The notes under the pieces are model-generated. The model ran no database searches. It saw only the letters and a program-made list of their open reading frames with translations, and was not told where the DNA came from. From NCBI RefSeq assembly GCF_050624435.1, contig NC_134545.1:87820063-87884062 (forward strand): a stretch of DNA of 64,000 bases, given 5' to 3'. Each line of letters opens with the position of its first letter. The stretch's first letter is position 1. Positions 10,745-22,660 of the stretch are shown here, piece by piece. Both the position numbers and the translations under genes were made by a program. Source of the DNA: Tenrec ecaudatus (taxonomy: Eukaryota > Chordata > Mammalia > Afrosoricida > Tenrecidae).

Positions 10745-11270
10745 TCATTGAGATAGTTAAAGTTTATTGTGCCAACCTGGCCAATAAACTTGTGGGGTTA
10801 ATAGGAGGGTGGAGAGATAAATGGCTGTGAGCCTCGCCTTTCCAGTTCTCAGGTCTCTTGCTTTCTGATGGTCAGACCAAGGTGCAGCTGCCTTAACCAG
10901 TTCCCTACTTCAACTGGCAAGTCTCACTTCTGCAAGGCAACCCTGAGTAAAAGCCACATGGACCTACCCTGATACAGCCCTGGGTGCTGGAGCAGCCGTG
11001 TGGAGACCCCTGACAGCGCTGAGATGCTTACATGTTCACTGAATCGGCTTTCTTCCTGAGGTCAGCATAATCGTGTGTTTTGTGAGATGGAGGAGGACTT
11101 TGTAGATTGGTGTTGGACATATGGGCTAATGTTGGACTTGTGGGCTTGGGCAGCACTGGGTTAGGATGTTTTCTTAATGTGCACTTACACTTTATATAAA
11201 ACTCTCTCTTGTACATATGAGTTTCTGTGGATTTGTTTCTCTAATGTACCCAGACTAACATAATCATGCA
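10745..11270. repeat. Dispersed mammalian repeat, family unassigned
   Basis: Begins gttaaagtttattgtgccaacctgg and ends tgtggatttgtttctctaatgtacccagactaaca; both ends have the character of a known interspersed family common in afrotherians, which I cannot name safely. Confidence 0.45.
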
Positions 11271-11274
11271 TTTA

Positions 11275-12955
11275 AGTTTGTAAAAGAGTTTTTGAAACAT
11301 CTGCAAGTGAACGTGCCAAACGCATTTCAGAGGTTATCTCAGGATAGGTGTGAAGGCTGGACTGGGTTCATGGTAAAGGGAGTATTAGGCTTATTTGTAA
11401 TGTGTGAGGAGATAAATGTATTCATTTATTACTTTTGTAACCAAAACTTATTTTTGAAAAATGCTAAAGCAAGCAAAAGGACAGATCATTTGGTGGTATA
11501 ACTTTCACGGATAAACTAAGGCAGGACAATTTATGAAACAACTTTCTCATCAGTCTGGGGAGCCTGAGGAGGTAATGGGGGATTGTTAGGGGTCTCTATC
11601 TCAACATCAGTTGGAGACCTGACTACTGCTTGGCAAGAAAGGTCGCCCACTGTGGTCCTAGATGACCTCTCACCTAATTTCCGGTGCAGACACCCACATG
11701 GCTGCTCTACTTGTCTGATCGACAGTGTTTTCCCCAGAATCTCATACACTCTGAGTCACCCAGAATGGGAGCAGCATTTACAGGTCACTCATCAGTCACT
11801 TTTTCTGTTTCTTGGCAGAAGCTCTCAGAGAAACACAAGTGTTACTCAATGCCCTGCCCCAGGGCCTGGAAACATCCTCTTCTTTCCCCAGAATCTCTCC
11901 CCAAGGCCGTTTTCTGTCGCAGTTTTCATCAGCCAGGTCAGGGTCCCACCACTGGTTCACCTTCCTGTTCCCCAGCATCGCTGGGTCAAAATGCACTGCG
12001 ATGTAATCCCAGTGCAGACGCTGTGAAGACCATCAGGGAATCTCTGTCTACAAAACATCTGATTCAGGGTGGCTTCGAAAGACTTGGGGGCACCGACATT
12101 TGTTCATAAGCACACATGTGCACTGATCTCTACCACGTGACTAACACTGAACATTACAGACAGGAATTTCTGCCCCTATAGAGCTTGCTAATGGCTTGGG
12201 TAGATGAACTTTAAATAAACATTTAATTGTTATGAAAATGTTGATAAGCCCTATGCAGGAAAAGTACAAGAGGCTATGAAAGAGAGAAGAAGGGGTGTGG
12301 TAGGCAGGGCAGGGGTGGGCGCGTGTGGCGGGGATCGGGAAACATTTCTCCGCTGAGACCTGCAGGGCCAAAAGGACTGGGGCAAAATGTGGAGGGTCTT
12401 GTCTGGTGGGTAGAAAATTTCTAACAGTGGGAGCAGTGGGTGCAGCAAGAGTCTTGAGTGAGGCTGGCTGTTGTGTATCTGAAGACTGGAAAGAGCATAG
12501 AGCAAAGGGGAGAATGTGGCAAAAAGGGTGACAGGGTGTTGTAGGTCCCCTTTATGGTCGGGAGAGGGTCACACAGGCCTGGGGCAGTAAGCAGAGTCAC
12601 AGTCTGAGTGGATGGAATGCAACTAGCCACTCAATTACCTCGTACATTCGTGAAAAGGAGTGCCGCACAGTCAAGTGGAAACCCTCCTGGATGCCTGTTG
12701 AAAATGCGCCATTAGGAATTTGGAGTGTGAGCGAGGCAAGATCTGCAACCTTTATCACAACCATTTAATCACTTCTTGAACATTTTCTTGTGCTTCGGGT
12801 GAAAGTTTACACCTCGCATTCGTTTTCCAGTCCACAACGCACGCATATGTTGAAATGAAAGAAAGCAGTCCACACGAGGGAGGAGAGAAAGCAAGGAGGC
12901 GGCGGGAGAGAATTTTACAATTTTAAAATATTAGCAAAAACGGTAATTCACGCAC
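11275..12955. other. Mostly unique intergenic sequence
   Basis: Several overlapping ORFs of 64-147 codons at 11583-12109 on both strands lack domains or a promoter. No gene supported. Confidence 0.45.
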
Positions 12956-12959
12956 TAAT

Positions 12960-14260
12960 CTATGCCCTTGGTTGTGATCCTTGCAATGCATCTGCACTCT
13001 CCATTGCCTCCCCGGTTTTCCTCTTCCTCCCTGCCTTCTCATTTTGGTTTGGGGCAAATGTCCTTTTTTGGTTCTTGTAGAGCTGAGCATAGTCTGTTTG
13101 TTTTACAGTTTTATTGGCACAATTCCACATATCATACAATTCGATCATTTAATCACATAAAAAATGTTACAGTCATTACCACATTCAATTTTAGAACTTT
13201 TTCTCTCCCCCCATGATTAAATCGCCTTGAAAATGAGTTGTGTAATCATATTTTGTTTTAGTGCTCCCTGCCCCTCCCACCTTCATTGTTTGCTTCCGAA
13301 ATCCCCCTACCGCTACATCCCCTACCAAACCCTCGCATCTTTATGCTTCCACTCCTTTTGTGCTTCATAAATTGGTAAACCCAACAGAAACAATAAAGAA
13401 CAAAAATGAAATAAAGCGGTAAGGATAAAACAATAGTAATATCAAGATAAACATTCACACAATGAGTAAGAAAGAAAAGACCTCCATCAATATTTTAAAA
13501 GCCAGGGAAGAAATTTTTGTCATGAAACAAGCAAGAGATACTTGCACCTTGAACGAATTCAGGTTGGGTCTAGAAGGAGGTCAACTAACCCAGTATCAAG
13601 ATTGATCCAGCATTATCAGGATTACAGTGATCGATGTTTGATATTAAGGCTGTTCCTGTGGCTAATGGGGATTTGCCAATGGCTTAATCTGAACAGATAT
13701 CTGACTAGATCCTCTGCAGATGGGTTTGGGGCTCCCACTGTGCTCTACAGGTGTAAATTGGGTGTTCACAATTTTAGCTCTGATGCTTTTCCATCATATT
13801 TGAATTTTGCTATTTTCATCGTTTGATCACACAAGCAGGTAGGAGCACATTATTAATATTTGGCTGAGAGATGGCGCCTATGAGCATCTTGAGTGTCAAG
13901 GTAGAAGGTTGGCTAACGGCAGTAGTCTCAGAGGTTATTCCAGTCTCTTTCAGGCCAGGAAGTCTGGTCTTTTTTTAAAATTTGCATTTTGTCCCTCAGG
14001 TTACTCATAGCAACTGAGACCTTCTTTTGTGGTTCTGGTCAACATGAACAGTAGTCAGGCTGGTCTCAGGTTAGAGGAGGCTGTGGCTCATCTGGGCCAT
14101 TTGTCCTTTGGACTAATTTCTTCAATCTTTTTTCCTCCAGGTGGGAAGAGACCAATAAAATAGTTGCTTTTTAGATGACCATTTACAAGCTCATAGTGCC
14201 CCGGGCAGTTCTCTCCAGATGACAATGTACAACAGTATTATTATGAACTGTGTTTTGCCG
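12960..14260 (-). mobile_element. Old L1 3' end, antisense
   Basis: acagttttattggcacaattccacatatcatacaatt (13105 on), then a long 3'UTR-like part including gatgaccatttacaagctcatagtg near 14178. Degenerate. Confidence 0.5.
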
Positions 14261-14659
14261 ACTGACCTTAGATGCCCCCAGGATGATGGTCCTTCCCCTT
14301 CGTGTCCAATAGTTCAGTCCCTATATCTAAGTGGTGTGGGACATTGAGAAAGGGAGAGAAAGTGTATTTGGACACATTCTCTGTGGTCCTATGCAAGGAG
14401 TCTGGGAGGCCTAGACTCTGGTGGAGGGAGGCCTTCACGCTCCTGAGTTGGAGATGAATTCGAGTCACATTCTCTTGACTGACAGTTATTCCCCACAATG
14501 TCCCCCCATAATAGTGCCAATCTTAAAATGCTTCTTACAAGCTCATGGTTGCTTAAACTATGTGCTTGAAGGAAGGTTCCCTGCCTGAAGGTTGTCTGCG
14601 GCCCAAAGCAATCAGACCCTATTCTCCATCCGCCCACCCTAAGAGTGGCCTCCTCCCTT

Positions 14660-14810
14660 CTTCCCCTCCCCCAACAGTTTTATTTGCACATAATTCACAT
14701 ATCATACAATTGAACAATTCAATTGTTCAATCACATCAAGGGGAGTTGTACAATCACCACCACTTCCATCTTAGAGCCACCCCCCCCACTTCTGATAAGG
14801 ATCAAAGATT
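14660..14810 (-). mobile_element. Old L1 3' end, antisense
   Basis: cagttttatttgcacataattcacatatcatacaatt followed by gagttgtacaatcaccaccac; contains the palindrome gaacaattcaattgttc. Confidence 0.55.
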
Positions 14811-14890
14811 GTTCCCCTGGAGAAGAGCGCAGGAACATCCAAGGTTAAGCTGCCATCTTTACATTAGAACCTGCCCACCTTAACAATAGA

Positions 14891-15050
14891 TGTGCCTTCC
14901 TGTCATGTGTATGCCTCTAGTACATGCCCTTCCTGTTGTGTATGTGTACTACGTGGCCTGCCTGCCCGGTGATTATATAAGCCTGTCGGAGAATACATTG
15001 GCTCCCACACTCTAGTTCCAGACTCCACAGCAGTGGGGTTTGGGTTACTG
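14891..15050 (+). repeat. LTR-like repeat, copy 2, ending in AfroSINE tail
   Basis: cttcctgttgtgtatgtgtactacgtggcctgcctgcccggtgattatataagcc aligns with copy 1 at 9400-9525; attatataagc is a good TATA box. The last part, gactccacagcagtggggttt (15022 on), is AfroSINE tail. Confidence 0.4.
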
Positions 15051-15671
15051 GTGTTACAGGACAATCATTTACTGAACACCTACCAGATGGTACACATTAG
15101 AGATTCTTTCTCTTCGAGTTGTTGAACATCTGTTGAGGCAATTAGCCAGTCAATCAAAACACAAGGTGGATCACTAGAAGCCCCATGTCCAGTGAGTGAC
15201 CCACAAAGAGCTTCAGGCTTTCAAGACCACTGGGTTCCTGAGGAGACAGAAAGGCTAGGGTCAGACCACTTCCTCCCTGCTCGCTTGTCTCCCCCTAAAT
15301 TGCCATTTTCCAATTCACAAGATAACTGAGTCCCCTTCTTGCCCTGCATGTACTATTTCTTCTAAAGTGGAAAAGCTCTTTTTGCTTCTCTCTCCCCTTC
15401 TAATTCCTAGCCATTAAGCTCTCAGCTCAGACAGTACACATCTCCTCAGTCTAAATCAGTTACTTCCCCCCCTGCCCCCCAGCTACACCCCGTCAGTGTC
15501 GGTGTGACAGCCCCTCTTCATTAGGCTGTGGCTGCGGAGGGGTGCAGCAGTGTCTGTACTGCCCACGGGGAGGCACACAGACGAGCCCAGGTCTGATTCA
15601 TTGTGGGGCCTCCACTGTCCTTATACCCCTTTGAAAAGACAGAGATATGTGGATGATAAGTGGATTTTGTT

Positions 15672-16035
15672 TTCTTCTTCTTTTAAAAGCATTTTATTGG
15701 GGGCTCATACAACTCTTATCACAATCCATACATCCATCCATTGTGTCAAGCACATTTGTACATTTGTTGCCATCATCATTCTCAAAACATTTGCTTTCTA
15801 CCTGAGCCCTTGGCATCAGCTCCTCATTTTCCCCCTCCCTCCCCACTCCCCCTTCCCTCATGTACCCTTGATAATTTATAAATTATTATTATTGTGGCAT
15901 ATCTTACACTGTCCGACATCTCCCTTCACCCACTTTTCTATTGTCCACCCCCCCAGGGAGGAGGTTATATGTGGATCCTTGTAATCTGTTCCCCCTTTCC
16001 ACTCCACCCTCCCTCTACTCTCCCTTGATTGAATT
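15672..16035 (-). mobile_element. Tenrec-type L1 3' end, antisense
   Basis: cattttattgggggctcatacaactctta, then the C-rich complement of the G-rich polypurine tract and ggaggttatatgtggatcctt. 5'-truncated. Confidence 0.75.
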
Positions 16036-16734
16036 ATTTTTTATTGAATTATTAAGAAACAAACCTGGGCTCTCATCCTCACACCCCTGTCTTCGAACCT
16101 TGTAAGAAATCGTCTGTGTCTCGTGGAACAGGAGCCTGAGTAAAACACCACTCATTTGATTCTGGGTCGGCCCGATATATCACCAACCAACCTAGCCGAG
16201 GTTTCGAACCAAACCCTTTGCCGTAGAGTCGATTTCAGCACACAAAAGGTTCATCAAAGCAAGTGCTAAAATGGTAGGGCTTCAAATGGAAACCAGCAGC
16301 CTGGTTTGAGAACGCCTCTTCACTGTGACATCAAAACCCAGCCTGGCTGAGCATCCCACAGGTCAAGTCGCTCCTGTGTCAGGACCAAAGAGGGCAGCAA
16401 ACTAATGTCAGAATTCAAGGCCTGTTCCCAAAGCCGGTTCTTGGATAAGTGTGTGTCCATAAGTACGTGTCCGTTTGGGCTTTTCTATCATTAGTCAGTG
16501 AAAGAGTCCCTAATTTTATTTTCCCATCTTGGAATTCCACATTACCCGCAGTAAACAATCGGTGCTAACAGGAAGGTAAGCAAACATTGTTTTTCAGACA
16601 AGAAATGCACACAGAAACTGATTTAACAAAATTGGGGTTTTTTTGGATATGGACACTTGTGGGACTGAAAGGCATAGGACAATTCAGAGAAAAACCACAA
16701 CTTGTTCGCAATGGCTGTTTGTTTTGCTTTACTT

Positions 16735-17440
16735 TTTTTTTCTGGTGTAAAATACGTATTAATATAAAATGTGCGATTTTAGTCATTTTTAAACATGCTG
16801 TTCAGCGGTGTCACTCGCGTTTATTTACCAGGGAAGCAGCATCACCATGGCCGATTTCCAACAGCATCACTCCAAACAGAAGCTAGTCATTAAGCAACAA
16901 CTCTCATTCAAACCTCCACTCAGTCCTTGGTAACCTCTAAGCTACTTCCCGTCTCTGAAACTGCCAATTCTCCACGTCACATCGCTGGAGTCATACACTA
17001 TCTGCTCTTTTGTGTTTGGCTTATTTCACTTAGCACAGTGTTCTCAAAGCTCATCTGATAACATGTATTAGAACTTCCCATGGTTGATTCCTATTCCATT
17101 GTAGGTAAAGGCCACGTTTGGTTCATCCATTCCTCTGTGGGTGACTACTTGGATTAGTTCCACCTCCTGGCTATATTGTGAATAATGCTGCTATGAACAT
17201 TAGCATGCATGTTTCTGGTTAAGTCCCTGTTTTCCATTCTTGGGGTATATGCCTGGAAGAAGAATTGTGGTGTCATATGCTAGTCCTAGGTTGAATTTGT
17301 TGAGGGGCCACTAACCTGCTTGCAGCCGCAGCGTCATTGTTTTACATTCCCACCAACACTGGGTGAGGATTCATATGTGTACATCTCACCAGCACTTGCT
17401 ATTGCCTTTTATTAGAAGCAGCCTAGTGAGTATGAAAGCA
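16735..17440 (-). mobile_element. L1 ORF2 end plus 3' UTR, antisense
   Basis: Characteristic antisense L1 text: tggcttatttcacttagcac, ctatattgtgaataatgctgctatgaac, attcccaccaacac, tcaccagcacttgctattg. Confidence 0.8.
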
Positions 17441-17441
17441 G

Positions 17442-17570
17442 TCCTGGTGGTGTAGTGGGTACACGTTGGGCTACAACCCACGTGATTGGCAGTTCGAAAC
17501 CACCAGCTCTGAGGGAGAAAAACTGGGTACCAAGGATTTAGATTTTGTCCCTGGGGTGGGAATGGTGAGA
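17442..17570 (+). repeat. AfroSINE, 3' truncated
   Basis: gtcctggtggtgtagtgggtacacgttgggctacaacccacgtgattggcagttcgaaaccaccagctc: good head with A and B boxes; no RTE-like tail. Confidence 0.8.
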
Positions 17571-17744
17571 ACACCTGAACAAAACTGGAGTTTTAGACAG
17601 AAATGATGAAGGATGCTAGGTAAGCAGTCGAGTGTCCGCTGACAAGTAGTAAGTCACTATCTACCTATACTTTGAGTTCATCTGAAAACAATACTTTGAA
17701 TATGTGATTTCATACACTAGAATCTACCAGTTAGCTCTTAACCC

Positions 17745-18475
17745 AGGTGCAGAACAATGATACACTCCAGTCCCTGGAGGACATCCTGCTTAGTAAGGTG
17801 GTGGGTCAGTGAAGAAGAAGACCCGCAGACAACTGGACACCCCCTCACAGAAGGGTCACATGGAAGAGACGAGCCAGTCAGGGTGCAGTCTAGTACCAAG
17901 GAAACAGACAACTTTCCTCTAGCACAGTGGTTCTCAACCTGTGGGTCGCCACCCCTTTGGGGGTCGAATGACTCTTTCACAGGAGTCACCCAATTCATAA
18001 CAGTAGCAAAAAGACAGTTATGAAGTAGCAAGGAAAATAATGTTATGGTTGGGGAGGGGGTCACCACCACATGAAGAGCTGTCTGACAGGGTTGCAGCAT
18101 TAGGAAGGTTGAGGACCACTGCTGAAGTTTGTTAATGCTTCTCCCCACCCCGCCCCCACTATCATGACCCCAATTCTACCTTACAAATCTGGCTAGATCA
18201 GAGCTGGAAACACAGGGAATCCAGGACAGATAAACCCCTCAGGACCAATAATGAGAATAGCAATACCAGGAGAGTAGGGGAAAGGTAGGGGGAGAAAGGG
18301 GGAACCGATCACAATGATCAACATATAACCCCTTCCAGGGGGATGGACAACAGAAAAATGGGTGAAGGGAGACAGAGGTAGCTGTATGACATGAAATAAT
18401 GATAATTTATAAATTATCAAGGGTTCATGAGAGAGATAGGGTGGGGGAGGGGAGGGGAAAAATGACCCTCAATGA
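17745..18475 (+). mobile_element. Tenrec-type L1 3' end, sense, with SPIN insert
   Basis: Flank 17830-17924 and 18122-18475 match the copy at 22660-23275 (gagccagtcagggtacag, caactttcctct, aatgcttc, gacaacagaaaa). The polypurine tract is at 18438-18460. 17757-17830 resembles Bov-B text (cagtccctggaggacatc). Confidence 0.7.
17925..18121 (+). mobile_element. SPIN hAT MITE, copy 1
   Basis: Left end cagtggttctcaacctgtgg, internal cataacagtagcaaaaa, right end ttgaggaccactg. The flanks ctctagca and ctgaagtt are a decayed 8-bp duplication. The related L1 copy at about 22755 shows the unoccupied site. Confidence 0.85.
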
Positions 18476-19164
18476 GCTGAATTAACACCAAGGCTGAAAC
18501 AGTAGACTCAAACATAACAACAATCATAAGGATGGTATAAGACTAGACAGTGTTTCATTCCATTTTACGTAAGGCCCCTTTGAGTCAGAATGAACTCAAC
18601 ACCTCCTAACAACAAACTGGTCAACCTCAAGGAAATACAAGAAGCCTATATTCTCGCCAGTGGTCTTTCGGTGGCTTTGGTCCAGTATGACGGCAGTCCC
18701 TCCATGCTCAAGAGGAAAGGGTATGTCTTCATAGTGCCGGCGGCATTACTGGGGGTGGGGGGACTGCTTAGCCATCCTCTCTCATCCTAGTTCATGCCAA
18801 CCTCTTCCTGCAGTCCTACTCCAGTCTTTCAAATAATCTTGAGAAATCAACTTTGTGCTTCCCAAAGATATAGATTCACATCTCCCAGGGGTAGATATTC
18901 AGTACAATATCTACAGTATAAAATGACACTATATACTGCTGAGACATTAATAATTGTTTCTTGAAAATAAGAAATCTTTACTCTTAAAAGGCCTATCTGA
19001 ACACTTAGAACATACAAAACTTGGGAGTTTTGCATTATAAATTCCTGAGACAGTATGTCTACTTATCCTTCTAAGACTGGTCCTTTATAAGCAAGACAAT
19101 GAGCCTGGTTCCTTAGCCAAAGAGGCTAATGTCTCAACCCAAAATAAACCAGGGATTTTCATTA

Positions 19165-19330
19165 AATCAATGGTGCTCAGGCTCCATTGGGCATAAAGGT
19201 TACCTGAGGTGTTTCCTAAAACGCAGATTCCAGACCCTACTCAGTCCCGTCATTCTGAATCAGCCTCTGGACCCAGGGCCTGGAAACTGGCGTTTTAGAC
19301 AAGCTCTGATTTATGTGTTCTCCGACATTG
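19165..19330 (+). repeat. MER5A-like hAT-Charlie remnant
   Basis: ggtgctcaggctccattgg, acctgaggtgtttcctaaaac, tctgaatcagcctctgg; ancient. Confidence 0.45.
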
Positions 19331-19646
19331 CTAACTGTGGACTTTGTTTGCTAGTGCCAGCAATCAATGTAACCATGGCAACAACCAATCCGAACCACCC
19401 CCCTGTTGCTGCTGCCCAGGCAACAACTGACTTCCTTTATCTCTTCCTATTTGGTTAAACTCCAGGGTCTTTTTTTTTTAACGTGTGCGCACGCACATAT
19501 GTATTAGATGACGGTTTATAGATCCATCATTTTGGTATTCAAAAACTTATTACACCACCCAATGGTTTACCCTGTTTCCACCAGTTTTTTTTCCCTTTTG
19601 TCAGGTAATATCTTCCCTTTCATCAAAGTTAATGTCTACTCTAACC

Positions 19647-19848
19647 CAGGGGTGGGGAGCATCCAGCCTTGGGGCTACAGAAGGCCCTTGAAATCATGTA
19701 TACCAGCTAACATTACACGCCTCACCAAAGAGGAGCCTTCCCAGCCACCACATTAAGGGTGGGTTAATTAAATGTTTGATCCGTATAGCCCACGAATGAG
19801 GTTACCCATTTCCAAATGTCCCTGGGCAGAAAGAAGGTTCCCCACCTG
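19647..19848. mobile_element. hAT MITE of a third family
   Basis: The ends caggggtggggagc and ggttccccacctg are imperfect inverted repeats; internal gtatagcccacgaatgagg. The flanking duplication is not readable. Confidence 0.5.
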
Positions 19849-20212
19849 GTATTTCCCCTTCCTTCCCTGTCATCCTTGCCCCTAGTAACTATCATCTTGT
19901 TTCTTTTGGTATAAAAATCCATTCTTGATTTTAAAAAAATAACAGAAATCTCATACAATAGTTGTCCTTTTGTGATTGACCAATTTCACTCAGCGTAATG
20001 TCCTCCAGTTCCATCCACGTCATGAGATGTTCCATAGCCATCATGATTCATTAACATTACGTGGTGTCCCATTACACAATGGGATGTACCAGTTTATTTA
20101 CCCATTCTTCCACGATTCAAGCTGTTGCCATTTCCTTGCTATTGTGAATCGTGCTGTGATGAACGTGGGTGTGCATATATCTGCGTGTGATGTGTTCCTT
20201 ATTCCTTTGGGG

Positions 20213-20406
20213 CAGCAAGTCACAACCTGTGGGTTGCGACCCCTTTGGGGGGTTGAATGACCCTTTCACAGGGGTCGGCCAATTCATAACAGTTACAAAA
20301 TGACAGTGATGAAGTTGCAACGGAAATAATGTTATGGTTGGGGGCTCACCACAACATGAGGAACTGTATGAAAGGGTCGCGGCCTGAGAAAGGTTGAGAG
20401 CCGCTG
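20213..20406 (+). mobile_element. SPIN hAT MITE, copy 2
   Basis: cagcaagtcacaacctgtgggttgcgacc to gttgagagccgctg, with 8-bp flanks ctttgggg (20205-20212) and ctttaggg (20407-20414) differing at one base. Inserted in the antisense L1, which reads through when it is removed. Confidence 0.9.
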
Positions 20407-21189
20407 CTTTAGGGTGTATACCAAGTAAAGGGTTGCCGGGTCAGATGGCACTTCTTTCCCCAGCTTTCTCAGGAAGCGCTATACTGCTTTCCACAGTGCT
20501 CGTTCTACTTTACAATGGATGAGGGTTCTAATCTCTCTGCACCCTCGCCAGCACTTGCTATGTTGTGGTTTGCTTTTTCTTTCAGCTTGGCCATCAAGGC
20601 TGGGGTGAAGTGGTGTCCTCTTTTTGATTCGCCTCTCTCAGGTGGCCAGGGATCTGGAGCCTTTCTTCCCTGGTGACCTGTCAATGTCCTCTGCCCATTT
20701 GTTTTTAATTGGGTTATTTATCTTTTTCTTGTTGAGGTGTTGAAGTGTTCTATAGATTTTAGAGATTAGTCCCTTGTCTGACATGTCAATGCCAGCGGCC
20801 ATTTGGACCACACCTTTGAGTACTGCAAAATTATCCAGTTGACTCATGATTATAGGACAAGGTATTAAAAATCTTGTGTCACTTTGCCTTCAGAGCACAG
20901 GCCTCTTAATCTCTTTTCTTGGCCCCGCATCAGGTGTCAAATGCTAGACTTCACCGACTGTACTTCATTGGCATAAATATGCTGCCCTCTCTGAGAGCCA
21001 GGATGTTTCACGAGTCTCCCTTGTCTGAGGTCTGTGTCTCTCCTATTGTCACAAGTATCCTCCTGGAAATAAATAAATCTCTCATTTCTTTTCTTTTTTT
21101 TTAATCTCTCATTTCAATGATGGTAGTTGAATTTATTACTTTTACTTTTAGCAAATACATAAGGTTCTTCTCAACTAATTCTTTTGTCA

Positions 21190-21410
21190 AATACTAACCA
21201 TCTGAAGGAACCAAAACCAAACTAAACCCATGCTGGTTAAGTCAATCCCAACTCATAGAGATACTTTAAGACAGAAGAGAACTTCCCCCATAGAAATTCC
21301 AAGGCTGTAAAGCGTTATGGAATCAGACTTCCATGGAGCAGCTGGTGTATTTGAACCTCTGACATTTTGCTTAGCAGTTAAGCACCTACCCCTGAGTCAC
21401 TATGGCCCCC
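21190..21410 (-). repeat. AfroSINE
   Basis: accaaaaccaaactaaaccc tail, cccaactcatagagatac, and head gcagttaagcacctacccctgagtcactatggccc. Confidence 0.8.
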
Positions 21411-21544
21411 TTGCTGAAGGAAAGCCCCTTCTAATAGGACGAGGGATTGATTAAGTTCTAGGATCTGCACCTCATTCCTTAGCAAGGTGTGACAAACAGA
21501 CCAATGGCCTAATCCCCAGAACCTGTAAACATGTTACCTTACAT

Positions 21545-21771
21545 CAGGGGTCCTCAAACTTTTTAAACAGGGGGCCAGTTCACTGTCCCTCAGACCCGCT
21601 GGAGGGCTGGACTATAGTTTTTTTAATAACTATGAATAAATTCTTATGCATACTGCACATATTTTATTTTGAAGTAAAAAAAAACAAAATGGGGCAAAAA
21701 CACCTAGTGGGCCGGATAAATGTCCTCAGCAAGCCGCATGTGGCCCATGGGCCATAGTTTGAGGACACCTG
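21545..21771 (+). mobile_element. hAT MITE (OC1/OposCharlie-like), copy 1
   Basis: Ends caggggtcctcaaacttttt and gtttgaggacacctg; inner cctcagcaagccgcatgtgg. A perfect 8-bp duplication CCTTACAT lies at 21537-21544 and 21772-21779. Confidence 0.9.
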
Positions 21772-22019
21772 CCTTACATGGTAAAGAGAAATTAAAGGTC
21801 AAGTAGAACTAAGGTTTTTATTAGTCATCTGAATGTAAGAAAGAGAAGTCTAGATTGTCCAGGTGCCCAATATAATCACTGCGGTCCTTGTATGTGAAAG
21901 AGGGAGGCAGAAGAGTCAGGGTCAGAATGATGGCAATGAAACAACAGATGAATGAATAAACAAAATATGGGGCTTACATAACACGATCGTTTTCATGCAC
22001 ACAAAGAAATGCAGTTCTG

Positions 22020-22660
22020 ATACAGGCTGCCACATGGTGAACGTTAAACACATTACATTAAGTGAAATAAGTCAGACTCAAAGAACAAATACTGTGTGAT
22101 TCCACTTAAATATATAGAACAGGAAATCATAGAAATAAAATTTATCGTGGGTTGGAAAGGGAGAACCAATTACAAGGATCTACATATAACCTCCTCCCTG
22201 GGGGACAGACAGTATGTTGAGAGCGCCTATCTGTACCTGTTTATATGCTCTGGTCTAGCCAGATTTGTAAGGTAGAATCCAGGCCAATAATGAGAGTAAC
22301 AATATTATAAGGGTAGGGAGGAGGTAGGGGGAGAAAGGGGAAACCAATCACAATGATTGACATACAACACCCCCCACCCCACCAGGGGGACGAACAACAG
22401 AAATGTGGGTGAAGGGAAACAGTGGACTGTGTAAAATGTGAAAAATAAAAATAATTTATGTTATCAAGGGTTCAAGAGGGTGGGAGGGTGGGGGAAAAAG
22501 AAGAGTTAATACCAAGGGCTCAAGTAGAAAGAATGTTCTGGAAATGATGATGGCAACATCTGTACAAATGTGTTCGATACAGTGGATGTGTGGATTGTTA
22601 CAAGAACTGTAAGAGCCGCCAATTAAGTGATTTATTAAAATGAAAAGACAAAAAAGAAAA
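22020..22660 (+). mobile_element. Sense L1 end followed by tenrec-type L1 3' end
   Basis: 22050-22140 is L1 ORF2 end (attaagtgaaataagtcagac). 22160-22640 is the 3' UTR family with ggggacgaacaacag, a polypurine tract and gagccgccaattaagtg. Confidence 0.7.

Larger units (their letters stand above)
19460..20850 (-). mobile_element. L1 ORF2 3' region, antisense, with two hAT inserts
   Basis: caatttcactcagcgtaatgtcctccagttccatcca, gctattgtgaatcgtgctg, aagggttgccgggtcag, ttgtttttaattgggttattt and cccttgtctgacatgtcaatgcc are typical antisense L1 ORF2. It is interrupted at 19647-19848 and 20213-20406. Confidence 0.85.
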
